The notes under the pieces were generated by a model. It saw only the letters and a list, made by a program, of their open reading frames with translations, did not search any database and was not told where the DNA came from. The translations under genes were made by a program, and so were the position numbers. A DNA stretch of 64,000 nucleotides from Paragorgia papillata (Eukaryota; Cnidaria; Anthozoa; Scleralcyonacea; Coralliidae): positions 1,323,001 through 1,387,000 of the forward strand of contig JAWNZC010000291.1 in NCBI GenBank assembly GCA_035771165.1, in the 5' to 3' direction. Below, in pieces: positions 20,701-31,395 of this stretch (position 1 is its first letter; every line of letters begins with the position of its first letter).

Positions 20701-23700
20701 TTCTGAAGTAAAAAGACGTAATTTTTAGGTGAATTTTACCATTTAACATGCTAAATTGTGTATTTGTTAATGTATTTTTACACAATGTTGTTTTTTTATA
20801 CATTGGTTTGAGGGTGTTGATGTTTTTCTGTATAAAAACCCGTCAATTTCAACTCTTTTCGGCAGTTTAAAAAAACATGCCGCCATCTTGTTTTTCCTCT
20901 ACTAGTAGGATATGAGCTGATAGCCTAGTAGTAGGGAACCAATCAGATTACGCAAAAGCTCATATCCGATAGCATGCTATATAATAATAATATATATACG
21001 ATTTCAAATACTTCTAGTTTCAAATTCAAATATTTCACTGCAATTTTTTTTAAATTCAATTTATTTTTTTTTTGGGGGGGGTGAAAGCTATTCCAGCCGG
21101 AGCCCCCCCAATAAAATATTGGGGGGGCCGCGGCAAGCTCGATTTAAAATTGAGCGATTGAAAATTTAAAATGCATAATTTCCCTCCAAGCATAAGGCCT
21201 CTTAAAAATAAGCCTTTCCAATATCATAACCAGAGCAGAAAAATCTAGCCCTCCCACGTAAGAGTCAATTGAATTATAATTCAAGTATAAACCAAAATGA
21301 TGCATTGTTTATAAATTTTTCTCAGGGTCTTTGTTCTTTTGCTGCACCAGTGGACAGCAAACCACCAATAGAAGCTAAAGCAGTGAAAGGAAAGACCCCA
21401 GTTCCTGGATCAGAGATAAAACTAAAAGCCACTGTAGAAGATGGCCAAACACCCAATACAGAATTAAATGAACTGGACAAAATTCATGCATTGATTAACA
21501 ACATCAATGGTGAAATACAATCAGCCCTGGTTGGATGCAAACTTTACGAGCAACAAGAAGTTGACAGAATATTAGAGTAAGTTGAAGCTAGCCCACTACA
21601 GTAAAATAGATATACATGTAGTTGGTAATGTACACACAAATAGGCCTTGCCCGAGGTAAAACAGATGTGCTCTATAAAAAGTGCTCCTTGGAAATCTGAG
21701 CAGGTGTCATATAACTACAGTGCTGCTGCGTGCTGTTTTATTGCTTCACAGACTAAGTACTTTTATTTTTCGTTGTTTATTTAATTAAAGCTAGAAAAAC
21801 AGACTTTGTGTCCAGCCTTGCCCAGAGACTCGATCACATGCATCAAACTATGTATGGTGTGCCTTTGATTGTGTGCGTGCATTTAATAAATACTGTATCC
21901 TAATTTGGCATTTCTTATAAAATAGTTCATACTTCAAGCATAGTTGGTGTACAGCAGGTTGATTGGGTGAGTGGACTGGACCACTATACAGGCTATTCTT
22001 GTGTGGTGGTCCAAAAATTGTGATGTTTCCTGCAGAACCCATTGCAGCAGGAAACATTACATTTATTTTGCCCTAGGCAAAAATATGCATTTATTTTTAT
22101 AAATATATTGTGACCACTCGTTCTTTATGCAAGGTAAAAGCGAGTGTCCAGGGTAGACTTTTCTAATTCATCAATTAAATTAATTGATTTCAATTAGAAA
22201 ATTAGCAGACAAATTCCTGTGGAATAACAATGCATAAGTTAGTAATTTAATCCCAAATTACTAACTCAAATTTATGTACTAGTTTTTTAAACAAAACCAG
22301 GTGTCTGCCTTCCATAGAATTGTTGAATTATTCATTGTCAACCTTACAGGAAGTTTACAACACAAGGTTTAAAATTCCCGTAATTAGGTTCCCAAAGCCG
22401 AGGGGACAACGTTTCTGTACAAGTATTTCTACAGAAACATGTCCTCCAAATTATGAGTAACTGTAACTTATCGTATTTAAATTGTGCATGTTACTGTACT
22501 TTGCAGTGTTATAAAATTCCTTTGTGAATTCACAAATTGTTGAAACTGCTAAGTAATTTTAAGTGAACGTAAATATTTTACATATAAATATATTATTTAA
22601 GAAAGCACAAGCACTCTGAACAAATAAATATTTCCCCGTACTTACAATTTTCACACGTGCGGGAAAACTTCAAACTCTACCAAGTTTTCGTCATTCTACC
22701 AAGCCTTCAGTTTCTCGTAGTATCTTTCCATAACACCTTAAAACAACGAACGTACCTCTCGTTCTTCCTCTCGTAGACTTTCCTACATTTTACTGTCGTT
22801 ATTTCTGTATAAAATGTCTTTATAAAGTGGTTTTAACACTCCGTAGTTGCTTGACAGCACGACCATGATGGGAATGTTTTGCTGGACGAAATTTGTCTTG
22901 AAATTTTGCGTCATTTTTGATTGGTTCTCGGATAATTGTATTGTCCAACTTGGGCCAATCAAGAGAGAGTATGCGGTTGAAGTAGCGAAGAAAAGACCCT
23001 GGGTACGAGGTTGAGAAGCGAAAAACTTTACCCTCTCTCCCCCGCAGAGGCTTCTTTTTGGTGAAGGCGTGTCGGGTGATGGAAATTGCCATCCCGTCCA
23101 AAAAGGGTTAAAGTTTTGAGCGATGGTCTTTCCGTGGAAAATTGAAAGAATGAAAATATAAAATTAGTGTGCAACGCGCAGTTTACGGCCGGCCGCGCAA
23201 AGACATGCGCATTGCATTATATATGCAGGTAGCCGCATCAATGCGGGTTGCGCACTTTGATCAACTCACCGCATATGGCAAGGTTGCAGACGATGCGCGT
23301 TTCATCAGATCAGATCAGATAAAATCCAAGTTACATTGTAAATGAAATAGAGCTGAAAATCACCACAAAAATAGGGGCAAAACGAGCACCGCAACTTAAA
23401 AACCACGGCCCCAAACAAGATGCATCTTGTACTTTTTGCTACTCAAATACAACGCCGTTTCCCCTTGCAAAACACATGCAGGAGGTGACGGTCAGTCAGA
23501 TTTGTCTACAGGCAGAGGGTGGGGGTGATTACGATTAGACTGGGGTTCGAGTTAGTACATTACTAGCTACAGATACAGCTACAAAAACGCAGCGATTGAA
23601 TACATGCTCCAAATCAAATTAATTTTATTTTCTCGTGCACCGTATAGGGGCATCATCGCGAAACGGGTTGACAGCGAGATCGTAACGGATGAAAACGAGA

Positions 23701-26700
23701 AGACACCGACGAGTGACGAATCCCTTCCGAACGATGAACCCGAGTTAAAAGAGGATCTGAGTTTACCTGCAGTACACATGGATGCTCTGAGCGTGTCACT
23801 TGCTGTTGCATGTTCAACGGCTTACTTACAAAAACGTCAGCTTTACCAGAATTTATATTTGGCGATTAATAACAAGGTATATTATATCTCCATTTGAAAG
23901 AACTCGTCAAATGGTATAAGAAGACCTTTTACAATTTTTCTCTATCTTTCTTGTGTTTTGAAATATTTCGACTAAAGACAGCGTGCTGTCCGCCATCTTG
24001 TTGTAACATCGGGTCTAATTAACTAGGAAATTGGTGACGTCACAAGCAGGGTAAACCTGATGAAACTACTCCGTGGATGACCAAATTTCCATGGAAGGCT
24101 TTTTAAATGTTGTTGTGGGTCAATTTAAAATGGAAATAGCGCAACAAAATCGAGTTTCTAGCTCATCATGTCATAAGGTTGGCAAGATAAAAATTTCACT
24201 TTACCCTGCTTATGATGTCACATGCATATCGAAAATAATTCCAAGATGGCGGACAGCACGTTGTCTTTGGTCGAAATATTTCCAAAACCAAAACAGATAT
24301 GGAAAAATTGTAAAAGGTCTTCTTATACCATTTGACGAGTTCTTTCAAAAGCGAGAAACTTAATTTTTATTGCCAATACCCTTTAAGATGACAAAGTAAC
24401 ATATTTTGCGGTTTTTGATTCCCTTGTTGAATGAAATGTGGCCAAATGCGTTCAACACCTTTCAACATTCCGAAAACAATAGAAATGTTGAACGCGTGTT
24501 GAACGAAAATTTGAACATGTTCAAATTTCGTTCAACATCATTCAACACCGTTCAACATCATTCAACAGGGGTGGCCAAACGCTTTCAAACATGTTGAATT
24601 CAACAATGTTGAACGATGTTGAATGAAATGTTGAAAGCGCTTGGCTAGGCCTTTACTAAAATTCTTAAATGTACGCGTATCATATTCGCCTTGACTTTGT
24701 TACAGGAACCCCGTTCACTTTGTTTACCAACTCCGATGATGACATTGCTGAGCGGTGGAAAAGGAACTTCTGGAAAATTGTACCTCATTAAAGATGTAAT
24801 GATTTATACAAAACAAGACATGGTCGTGCTTCAGGTACAAGATATACTGAAGTCAAACTGGATGTTCTTTACCGCGCGACCTTGCAATATTGACAGCAAC
24901 ATTGCAATGTTGCCACTTGCAAACGATACACGGCAACTCCTTGGCAAGTTGCTAAAAATTTGCATTTTAAATATCGAACTTCACATAACATGAAGTTTAC
25001 TTAGAGTTAGTTGTTCTGACTTTCAGTAGAACTTTATATTATGTGAAGTTCGATATTTAAAATGCGAATTTTTAGCAACTTGCCAAGAAATCGCTGTGTA
25101 CCGTTTTGCAAGCCAACATTGCAATGTTGCTATAAATGTAGCAAGGCGTCGCACATCCGGTTTGACTGTAATAGCGTACCTTCCATTACAGTTTATACAA
25201 TACCCTGGTTGCTATGCATGTTTTCATTGGTTGTTGGCCATGATCTATTACAGGACAGACACATGGACACGTCATATCACGTCAGCTGACTTGCAGTTAT
25301 CTTTCTTCAAAACCTTTTAAATTTTTGTATTGTATAAAACAAATAGATTCCATTTTTTTGTTGTCTGTTCAGTTCTAGATGCACAGAAGACGTAACAACG
25401 TGGTAAGAACATCAGTGACCTACTTGACTGCGTCTTGTGGGCCACTTTTTTGTTTTTACCACGTTGTGACGTCATATGTGCATCTGTAACTGAACAGACA
25501 ACGGCAAAATGGAATACAACTGAATTACTAATAACGTGTTCCTATAGCTCAATCAGGAAAATCCGAGAGTCTAGAAAAAATAGAGTGCTGAGTAGGCAGT
25601 GTTTAGAATAGAGCAAAGTGAAAAGGTGGTAAAATGCCGAGAATAATTTTGATGTAATAGATCAAACATGAGTTTGCGTGGTTCATCAGGGGTTCCAAAC
25701 ACGAGAAAACAAATGAAAACCGAGGACGTAGCCCCGAGGTTTTTATTGTTTTCGAGTGTTTGGAGTCCCCTGATGAAACACGATAAACGAGTGTTTGATC
25801 TTGCTTCTCAAACGAGTATTCCTATCGCGATTTACGGTGTTTTCTTCATTGATTTCAATATGCATGCAGATTAGGAAATGTGATCCAGTTCACTAGGAAG
25901 TTTCCTACGGATTTTCATTGGGTACCAAAACTCATGTACGTGATGTGGTATACGTTCATGGATTGGCTACGATAATTCATGGATTAATAATGAGTTTGAG
26001 AAAACAAAATACTGACGTTTCGAGCAGAGCTCTTCATCAGAGTAAAACTATTCTCAACAGTTTACCACCTTTTCACTTTGATGTAACATGGATAATTTTT
26101 TTCTATGTTTTGAAAATGTGTGTCTCCGTTTTCTAAGAAATTCTGTTCTTTTTCACAGGCTCTTAAACAACTTACAGATATATATCAACAGCTTGAGATG
26201 ACCATACAACAGAAGGTATATATTTGTCGTAATTTGAATCCCAGTCTTTCATACAGTTAACACTTAAATAAAGTTTACCATTAATATTGGAATTAGTCCT
26301 AGAAAAATTGAACTATTTTCAGAAAAATCCAATAGAAACCTGAAAACAAAGTTCAAAAATCATTAATAATTCATGAGGAAAACACAAAGGAAATCAGTAC
26401 CATGTCCGTGGTTTTATACCTGATAAACCTTCTTGACGTCAGAAAGAATACTAATGAACATACAATTTTATATAAAGAATACTAATGAACATACAATTTT
26501 ATATAAAGAATACTAATGAACATAACATCCAATAACGAATCGTTTTTGAAGCCATTCAAAACACTCGCATCACGTGTTTTATCAGATCTAAAACACTCGG
26601 GCTGCGCCCTCGTGGTTTTAAATCTGATAAAACACTCCTGCTCGTGTTTTAAATATTACTTAAACGTGTTTTATCCACGTACTGTGGGTGTTTTGAATAG

Positions 26701-29700
26701 CTTCAAGTAGAATTAATTTTGAAAAACGTTCTCTAAGCCCAGAAAATCAAAGCTAAAGTTAGTTTATGTCAACCAGGAGGATTTTTATCATATAAAACCA
26801 CGGACAGGGTACTGATTTCTTTTGTGTTTTCCTCAAGAATTATTAATGAGTTTTTAAAGTAATATATCATACACGAGAAGGAGTGTCTGATCTAATATCA
26901 AACGAAGCCGAGGATTTTTAACTAACTTCGAGGTGTTTTTATATCAGATCAAACACAACTTTCGAGTGTATGATATAGCTTCTGAAATGAATCAGTATTT
27001 TAAGTAATATTTAAAACACGAGCAGGAGTGTTTTATCAGATCTGATAAAACACGTTCTGCGAGTGTTTTGAATGGCTTCAAAAACGATCACCATTTGGTA
27101 AGTTCGTTGGCGTAGTAATTTTGAAAAATAACGTTGTCTAAGGCGAGAAAATCAAAGCTAAAGTTTATGTAAATCAGGAGAATGTTTTATCACATAAAAC
27201 CACGATACGGTTAATTATGATTTTTCTTTGTGTTTTCCTCATGAATTATTGAGTTTTTTAAGAGAAATTTGAGGTGAAAGTTGGCTTAATACCGTCTCGG
27301 TACTGATTTCCTTTGTGTTTTCCTCATGAATTATTAACGATTTTGGAAAGATTTAAAAAAAAACCCGATCCTCATGAGATGACAGGAAATGACTCAAATC
27401 ACAAATATATCAACTTAAATCTACCTGATGCAGAATGATGTCAGATCTGTTCAGAAAAATGTAGCGACCCCTGATACAGCCTGTTGCAGTATCAGCTATG
27501 ATACACCTGATCATATCTGTATCATACCTGCAGCTACAACAGACTGTTCAGAACAGATTCTATCAAACTGTATCAGCCTGACACGGTCAGTGCTGTATCA
27601 GTTTGATATAACAGACTGAACAGGTATGTTGTCTACGGAGCTGTCGCAGTCTGTTAGAAATTCTAACTAAATGTTTATACATCAGCGCTGATACATTCTG
27701 TAGCTGTCAGGTTGTATCAAGGGTCGCTACATTTCACTGAACAGATCTGATATCAGAGCTGATCAGACTGTGCGTTTTTACGTGTGTATACCATTGATTT
27801 TTTTTTTATAGAATTTCTATGAATTTTCATTTCTTATTTAGACTACAGGAAATATCGCAGCCGAAAACGGTGCTTTAACGCCCTCAATGGATCGACCCGA
27901 ACAAGCACTGGACTTCATACGTGACGCAACTGCGCATGACAGTGACGTCAGTATCGCATTAAGGTTGTCAGCCGCTGACATATATGACAAAGTAAGTTCG
28001 TTAATGAAATCATGTCACGTCGCGATCTCAAAAAAATAGAAAAAAAGACTGGATCGAGCAACTATTTTTTTGAAAATGAAGCCAGAATCCGCCATTACTA
28101 AGGGACCAACTGCGTGTGTGAAATATCGCTACGAAGTTTGTTCTCGTGTTGTTTCTTCCTTTTTCGCTTTTTACAATAAAAAACACAGCATTCTATCTCA
28201 TCGCCTTCTCAGATCTTTAGACAATTGAAAGTTATTCGATCCACTAAGACAAAGGACAATTTAAGGTGGAGTTTCCCGCCGACAAAGTAATCTTCAAAGC
28301 TCGACACGTTACACTCACAACATTACAGGTTCAAACTGAGAACGTTATACTGTTATTTCTAATTATTTAGGAAAAACAGAAATACGAAATCTGCGCCAAC
28401 ACTTACAAGTCTAGCGAAGAGCTGATCAACGTGTACAGTGATCTTTGTGAACGATATCCAGAAATTAAAATACTGATAGATCCACTTGTGCCGGAGGTAA
28501 GTACAAAACACATAATTACACACGAAAAAACGCACGCTCTGTTACAGCATCCAACAGCACTGATATCAGGTCTGTTTAGTGTTACATTATGATTCCATCA
28601 GGTCTGAACAGTCTGTGGACGTCAACAGCTGTAACAGCCATGATATTAACATACCTGTATCAGGCCTGAAGCTACAACAGGCTGTAACAGACCTATGACG
28701 TTTTTAGGTGTGTACTAGTGTTTAGGGGTGTTGGTGGCACAGTGGTTAGTGCACGTGCCTTTCACCTCTGCGAGCCGGGTTCGATTCCTGCACGGTGCAG
28801 TTATCTGATTAAAAAAATTCACCTTGGCCGCATGTGAGAAGAGTGCTTCCAGTTTGACTCTACCAAACACTACAGGTTTCCTCCGGGTACTCCGGTTTCC
28901 TCCTGTAGTAACACTGGACCAATGAGGGTGGGCCCTTACTGGACCTCTGAGGATAACAGTTTAGATATAACTGATAGAGCTATCCAGTATAAATAAGGTT
29001 AGTTTAGTTTAGTTTAGTTTAGAGTTAACGACTCCCACCCAAACCGCAATTTACTTTCGATTTCACCCTATTGATGTCATCAAAGATTTGACTGTAACGG
29101 TACATTGAACCATAGTTACTAGAAAATATACATGGTTTGTAAACCCGGCAAACTTCAAAGCGGTTAACAATCAAGCTACGATTCATGTTGAAAGGTACAT
29201 GAAGGTGCACAAATCTTTTGTTTTAGGTTCATTAATATTTAAACAGTAACGGTTGAGCGATTCAACTCAAACGTTGCTATTGGATAATTGCTTCATTATA
29301 CAGAACACAATATGTTCAGTAACCGTGAAAGTGCACAAATTTCCATAAAACTGAACAAAAACATAAAACAATGACTTTTGTTGAGCTTCCAAACCATGTT
29401 TTTATTAACTATGATTGAACCTAGCAGAGATGGAATGTGCCATTGACCTTGCCGTGGAATGTGCTGAAAAATCAGTACCTTGAACCTTGCAAGGTGGAAT
29501 TTGCCGGAATGTACCGAGTTAGTGGACAAGGAATAAGGGAAAACATCCCTCAAAATTTCAATATATATAGTCATGTCAAGTCAGTGAAAGCGCCCTTTAA
29601 TGACAGACCTCTCCTTCATTGTATTAGGATGGTGAAGGGTGGTTTAAACTGAACAAGAAAATTGGTCAGAATTGTTTCCTTATCAACGAGTGGTCATTCT

Positions 29701-30202
29701 CCAACAAACCAAGTCTTCTCAAGAACGTATTGTCTGGGAAACTATTCTCAGGGAGTGTCATAAGCGTACATGATTCGTCAACGGTGACGCAGTTTTTGGA
29801 ACAAGCAAAAACTATTGAAGGTAAATAGAGTTTTTGACCGCGGTGGCTGATTTATAGGGAAACGTAATATTCTGGGAGGTTTGACGTTATATATACAATT
29901 ACAAGAAAAAAGGCTAGGCTACCCGAAAATAAGTCCAGTGCAGTTTAGTATTACGTAGAAATCGTATGAGGGACGCAGAGAACTGGTGCGAGTGTGCGAG
30001 AGGACAATTACTACCGACAATTACCAACTCTAGCCAACAAATAAGTAATCTTTTTAGGATGTCCACGAATTCTGCTGGTTTCCGCGAAAGAATTAGAAGG
30101 CCATGAGAAGGTGGATATGGTGAGTTGCCCATTCTAAAAGATTGCTTATAAGTATGGTAGTATCAACTCGTTTTTGCCTTGGTTGGTTGGTTGGTTGGTT
30201 GG

Positions 30203-30233
<31 letters not shown>

Positions 30234-30940
30234 CCTGTCTGTCTAATTTGTTTGTTTGTTTGTTTGTTTGTTTGTTTGTTTGTTTGTTTGTTTGTTTGTT
30301 TGTTTGTTTGTTTGTTTGTTTGTTTGTGTGAGCATAATCAATCGAGATATGGTCTGGAAACTCGGCAAACTTCAAAGCGCCTATAATGAGCTGTGATTTT
30401 ATGTTGAACCGTACCTTACACCGTGCACATCCTTTGTTTTAGGTTTATTAATATTTAAATAGCACGGTTGAGTGATTGAACTGAAACGTTGCTATTGGAC
30501 AATTCGTTCATTATACTAAAATACAAAGTGTTCAGTGACCGTGCACCGTGCACAAAAATGCATAAAAGCGAACAAAACGATAGACCAAAGACTTTAGCTG
30601 AGTTTCCAGACCATATCTCGATTGACTATGGTGTGAGTCAGTCTGTCTTGTCTTGTCTTGTCTTGTCTTGTCTTGTCTTGTCTTGTCTTGTCTGTCTGTA
30701 AACAAAACTTTACGATATTCATAATTTCTTTCGATTTCCTTTTTTCAGGCTGTTGCAACTCAAGCAGATTTCATTATTTTAGGAAGCCCACGACGCTCCG
30801 AACACATCGCACAATACAACAGACTGATCGCCATCGAGCGGGACTTAGAAACTAGCGAGACATTGTTAAAAAAGCAACCGCTGCTCCCACCATTTGTGGG
30901 CACTGTAGACGAGAAGACAAATGAAGAAAATACCACGTGA
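17792..30940 (+). CDS. ENO4: Enolase 4 (enolase-like protein)
   Basis: Twelve exons join in frame to about 549 aa: 17792-17923, 19411-19455, 19612-19695, 21326-21576, 23648-23876, 24706-24834, 26159-26215, 27842-27991, 28371-28496, 29628-29820, 30058-30119, 30749-30940. All have AG acceptors and GT donors with compatible phases. The N-terminus (residues 1-59, ending LAKPPSIAN) matches the ENO4-specific start; residues about 215-290 match the enolase barrel entry (SVSLAVACS, GKGTSGKLYLIKDVM); the C-terminus carries PRRSEHIAQYNRLIAIERDL, the enolase CRSERLAKYNQL region. Vertebrate ENO4 is about 625 aa and is needed in sperm; the linker segment between exons 4 and 5 is shorter here and a small exon may have been missed. 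The expected metal ligands and both catalytic lysines appear replaced, so it is probably not a working enolase. The exon 5 acceptor could be 23647 or about 15 bases later. Confidence 0.9.
18136..18370 (-). repeat. tRNA-derived SINE 3' part, reverse orientation, two partial copies
   Basis: Two tandem pieces read, in reverse, the tail of the SINE at 28729-29020 (TATACTGGATAACCC, GAGGTCCAGTAA). A further related piece, including TTTGGTAGAGTTAAACTGG, lies at 18780-18850. The tRNA-like head is absent. They are in ENO4 intron 1. Confidence 0.65.
20060..20995. repeat. Foldback segments within ENO4 intron 3
   Basis: Around 20070-20175 a palindrome pairs GTCGTATATGAGCTCATAGCC with GGCTATTAGTTCGTATACGAC, and ATACCATGAG with its inverse. 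A related ATATGAGCTGATAGCCTAGTAG segment is at 20907-20970. The ORF 20134-20451 overlaps these and has no known domain. A poly-T/poly-G stretch follows at 21065-21125. Confidence 0.5.
23887..24388. mobile_element. Foldback element (GGTATTGGCAATAAAAATTAA family), 5'-truncated copy
   Basis: The sequence from TCTCCATTTGAAAGAACTCG to TTTTTATTGCCAATACCCTT matches the complete copy at 41464-42020 almost base for base, apart from the first 30 or so bases. It starts about 10 bases after the donor of ENO4 exon 5. Inner inverted arms (GGTATAAGAAGACCTTTTAC) are present. Confidence 0.75.
24410..24660. repeat. Palindromic TTCAACATT-rich element
   Basis: Repeated TTCAACA and TGTTGAA words in both orientations flanked by GGCCAAATGCGTTCAAC and GAAAGCGCTTGGC. 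It ends about 45 bp before ENO4 exon 6. No coding content. Confidence 0.55.
24870..25150. mobile_element. Foldback element in ENO4 intron 6
   Basis: Left arm (AGCAACATTGCAATGTTGCC ... AATATCGAACTTCACATAA) is repeated inverted at 25037-25140 (TTATGTGAAGTTCGATATTT ... AACATTGCAATGTTGCT). The ORFs inside are palindromic products. Confidence 0.65.
25195..25515. mobile_element. Foldback element, TTGTTGTCTGTTCAG family, copy 2
   Basis: Close relative of 5205-5535, including TTCAGTTCTAGATGCACAGA and the inverted GTGCATCTGTAACTGAACAG arm, and the CACGTCAGCTGACTTGC segment that recurs near 63135. Confidence 0.6.
26007..26047 (-). ncRNA. Hammerhead-like ribozyme motif in ENO4 intron 6
   Basis: On the minus strand the order is TACT, CTGATGA, an extra A, GAGC-TCT-GCTC (4-bp stem II), GAAA, self-complementary ACGT (zero-loop stem III), and then C at 26014 followed by AGTA, which pairs with TACT to make stem I. 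The canonical GUC cleavage triplet is kept. It is flanked by AAAGTGAAAAGGTGG-type segments shared with 9961-10130 and 32690-32770. This looks like the best-preserved copy of this family in the window. Confidence 0.55.
26340..27350. repeat. Repeat block with TCATGAGGAAAACACAAAGG and AAACACTCG words
   Basis: Several related segments (AATTCATGAGGAAAACACAA, AAACACTCG...GTTTTATCAGATC, and inverted forms) are repeated and partly inverted here. Close relatives occur at 37075-37330, 39390-39450 and 51650-51960. A 29-bp unit, ATAAAGAATACTAATGAACA plus nine more bases, is repeated in tandem at about 26445-26525. Confidence 0.55.
27437..27775. mobile_element. Foldback element with GATCTGTTCAG...TGTAGCGACC ends
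   Basis: GTCAGATCTGTTCAGAAAAA..TGTAGCGACCCCTGATAC on the left is matched by GTATCAAGGGTCGCTACATT..CTGAACAGATCTGATATC on the right. The interior is made of CTGTATCA/TGATACAG words in both directions. Confidence 0.65.
28729..29020 (+). mobile_element. tRNA-derived SINE
   Basis: The head carries RNA polymerase III promoter boxes: box A TGGCACAGTGG at 28735-28745 and box B GGTTCGATTCC at 28778-28788. The body runs through TGTAGTAACACTGGACC, and the element ends in a (TTAGTT)-like tail around 29000-29020. The tail is shared with reverse copies at 18136-18370. It lies in ENO4 intron 9. A free-standing tRNA gene is excluded because the segment does not close into an acceptor stem with the right spacing. 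Confidence 0.75.
29130..29415. mobile_element. Foldback element, GGCAAACTTCAAAGCG family, copy 1
   Basis: Ends TGGTTTGTAAACCCGGCAAA and GAGCTTCCAAACCATG are inverted relatives. Interior is shared with the copy at 30345-30625 (TTGTTTTAGGTT, ACGTTGCTATTGGA). Confidence 0.6.
30177..30327 (+). repeat. Tetranucleotide microsatellites GGTT, GTCT, GTTT
   Basis: Consecutive runs of GGTT (5 copies), GTCT (about 9) and GTTT (about 20). Located in ENO4 intron 11. Both-strand ORFs are repeat translation. Confidence 0.95.
30345..30690. mobile_element. Foldback element, GGCAAACTTCAAAGCG family, copy 2, plus TCTTG microsatellite
   Basis: Ends ATGGTCTGGAAACTCGGCAA and GCTGAGTTTCCAGACCAT are inverted; the body matches 29130-29415. 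It is followed by a TCTTG pentanucleotide run at 30646-30692, ahead of ENO4 exon 12. Confidence 0.65.
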
Positions 30941-31194
30941 CGTCATCATGGTTTAAAACTGAAAAATAACTTTCTAAAATCGCACGGTGTGAATGTGATA
31001 GCTTACCAATAATGAACAAGAGTTCAATATTTTACCTAAAATATATTATTGTAATGGTTTTTTTCCAGTTTAGCTTTACCTACAATATAATTTTTGAAAA
31101 AAACGAAATTAGGCCAATGGTAAGATTACATCCTTGTCCTTCCTTCCCTCGTTGTATTGAACACAGTATTCAAAGACGTTGCAAAGATAGTAGA

Positions 31195-31395
31195 AATAAA
31201 AGTAGCGTGCTGCGTAGCAGTGTAGAGACAACAATCGAAATATAGTAAGGTTAGATATACTGCCGAAACAGAGAACGTAGGAATCTAACGTTTCGAGCGA
31301 AGGCCCTTCATCAGAGAGAAACCGTGACGAAGGGCCTTCGCTCGAAACGTTAGACTCCTACGTTCTCTGTTTCGGCAGTATATCAAACTTTACTT
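31195..31395. mobile_element. Foldback Penelope-like remnant with hammerhead-like motif
   Basis: The left arm (GTTAGATATACTGCCGAAAC ... TTTCGAGCGAAGGCCCTTC) is repeated inverted immediately to the right. On the minus strand, 31284-31318 reads TCT-CTGATGA-A-GGGC-CTTC-GCTC-GAAACGTT-AGA, an intact hammerhead core with a 4-bp stem II and a 3-bp stem I. The plus-strand partner has GTGACGA and is damaged. Located between the 3' ends of ENO4 and LRRC27. Confidence 0.6.

Noticed and set aside
28729..28800. Functional tRNA gene
   Set aside because: Has A and B boxes but no closing acceptor stem or clear cloverleaf, and continues into a repeated body and tail; a SINE.
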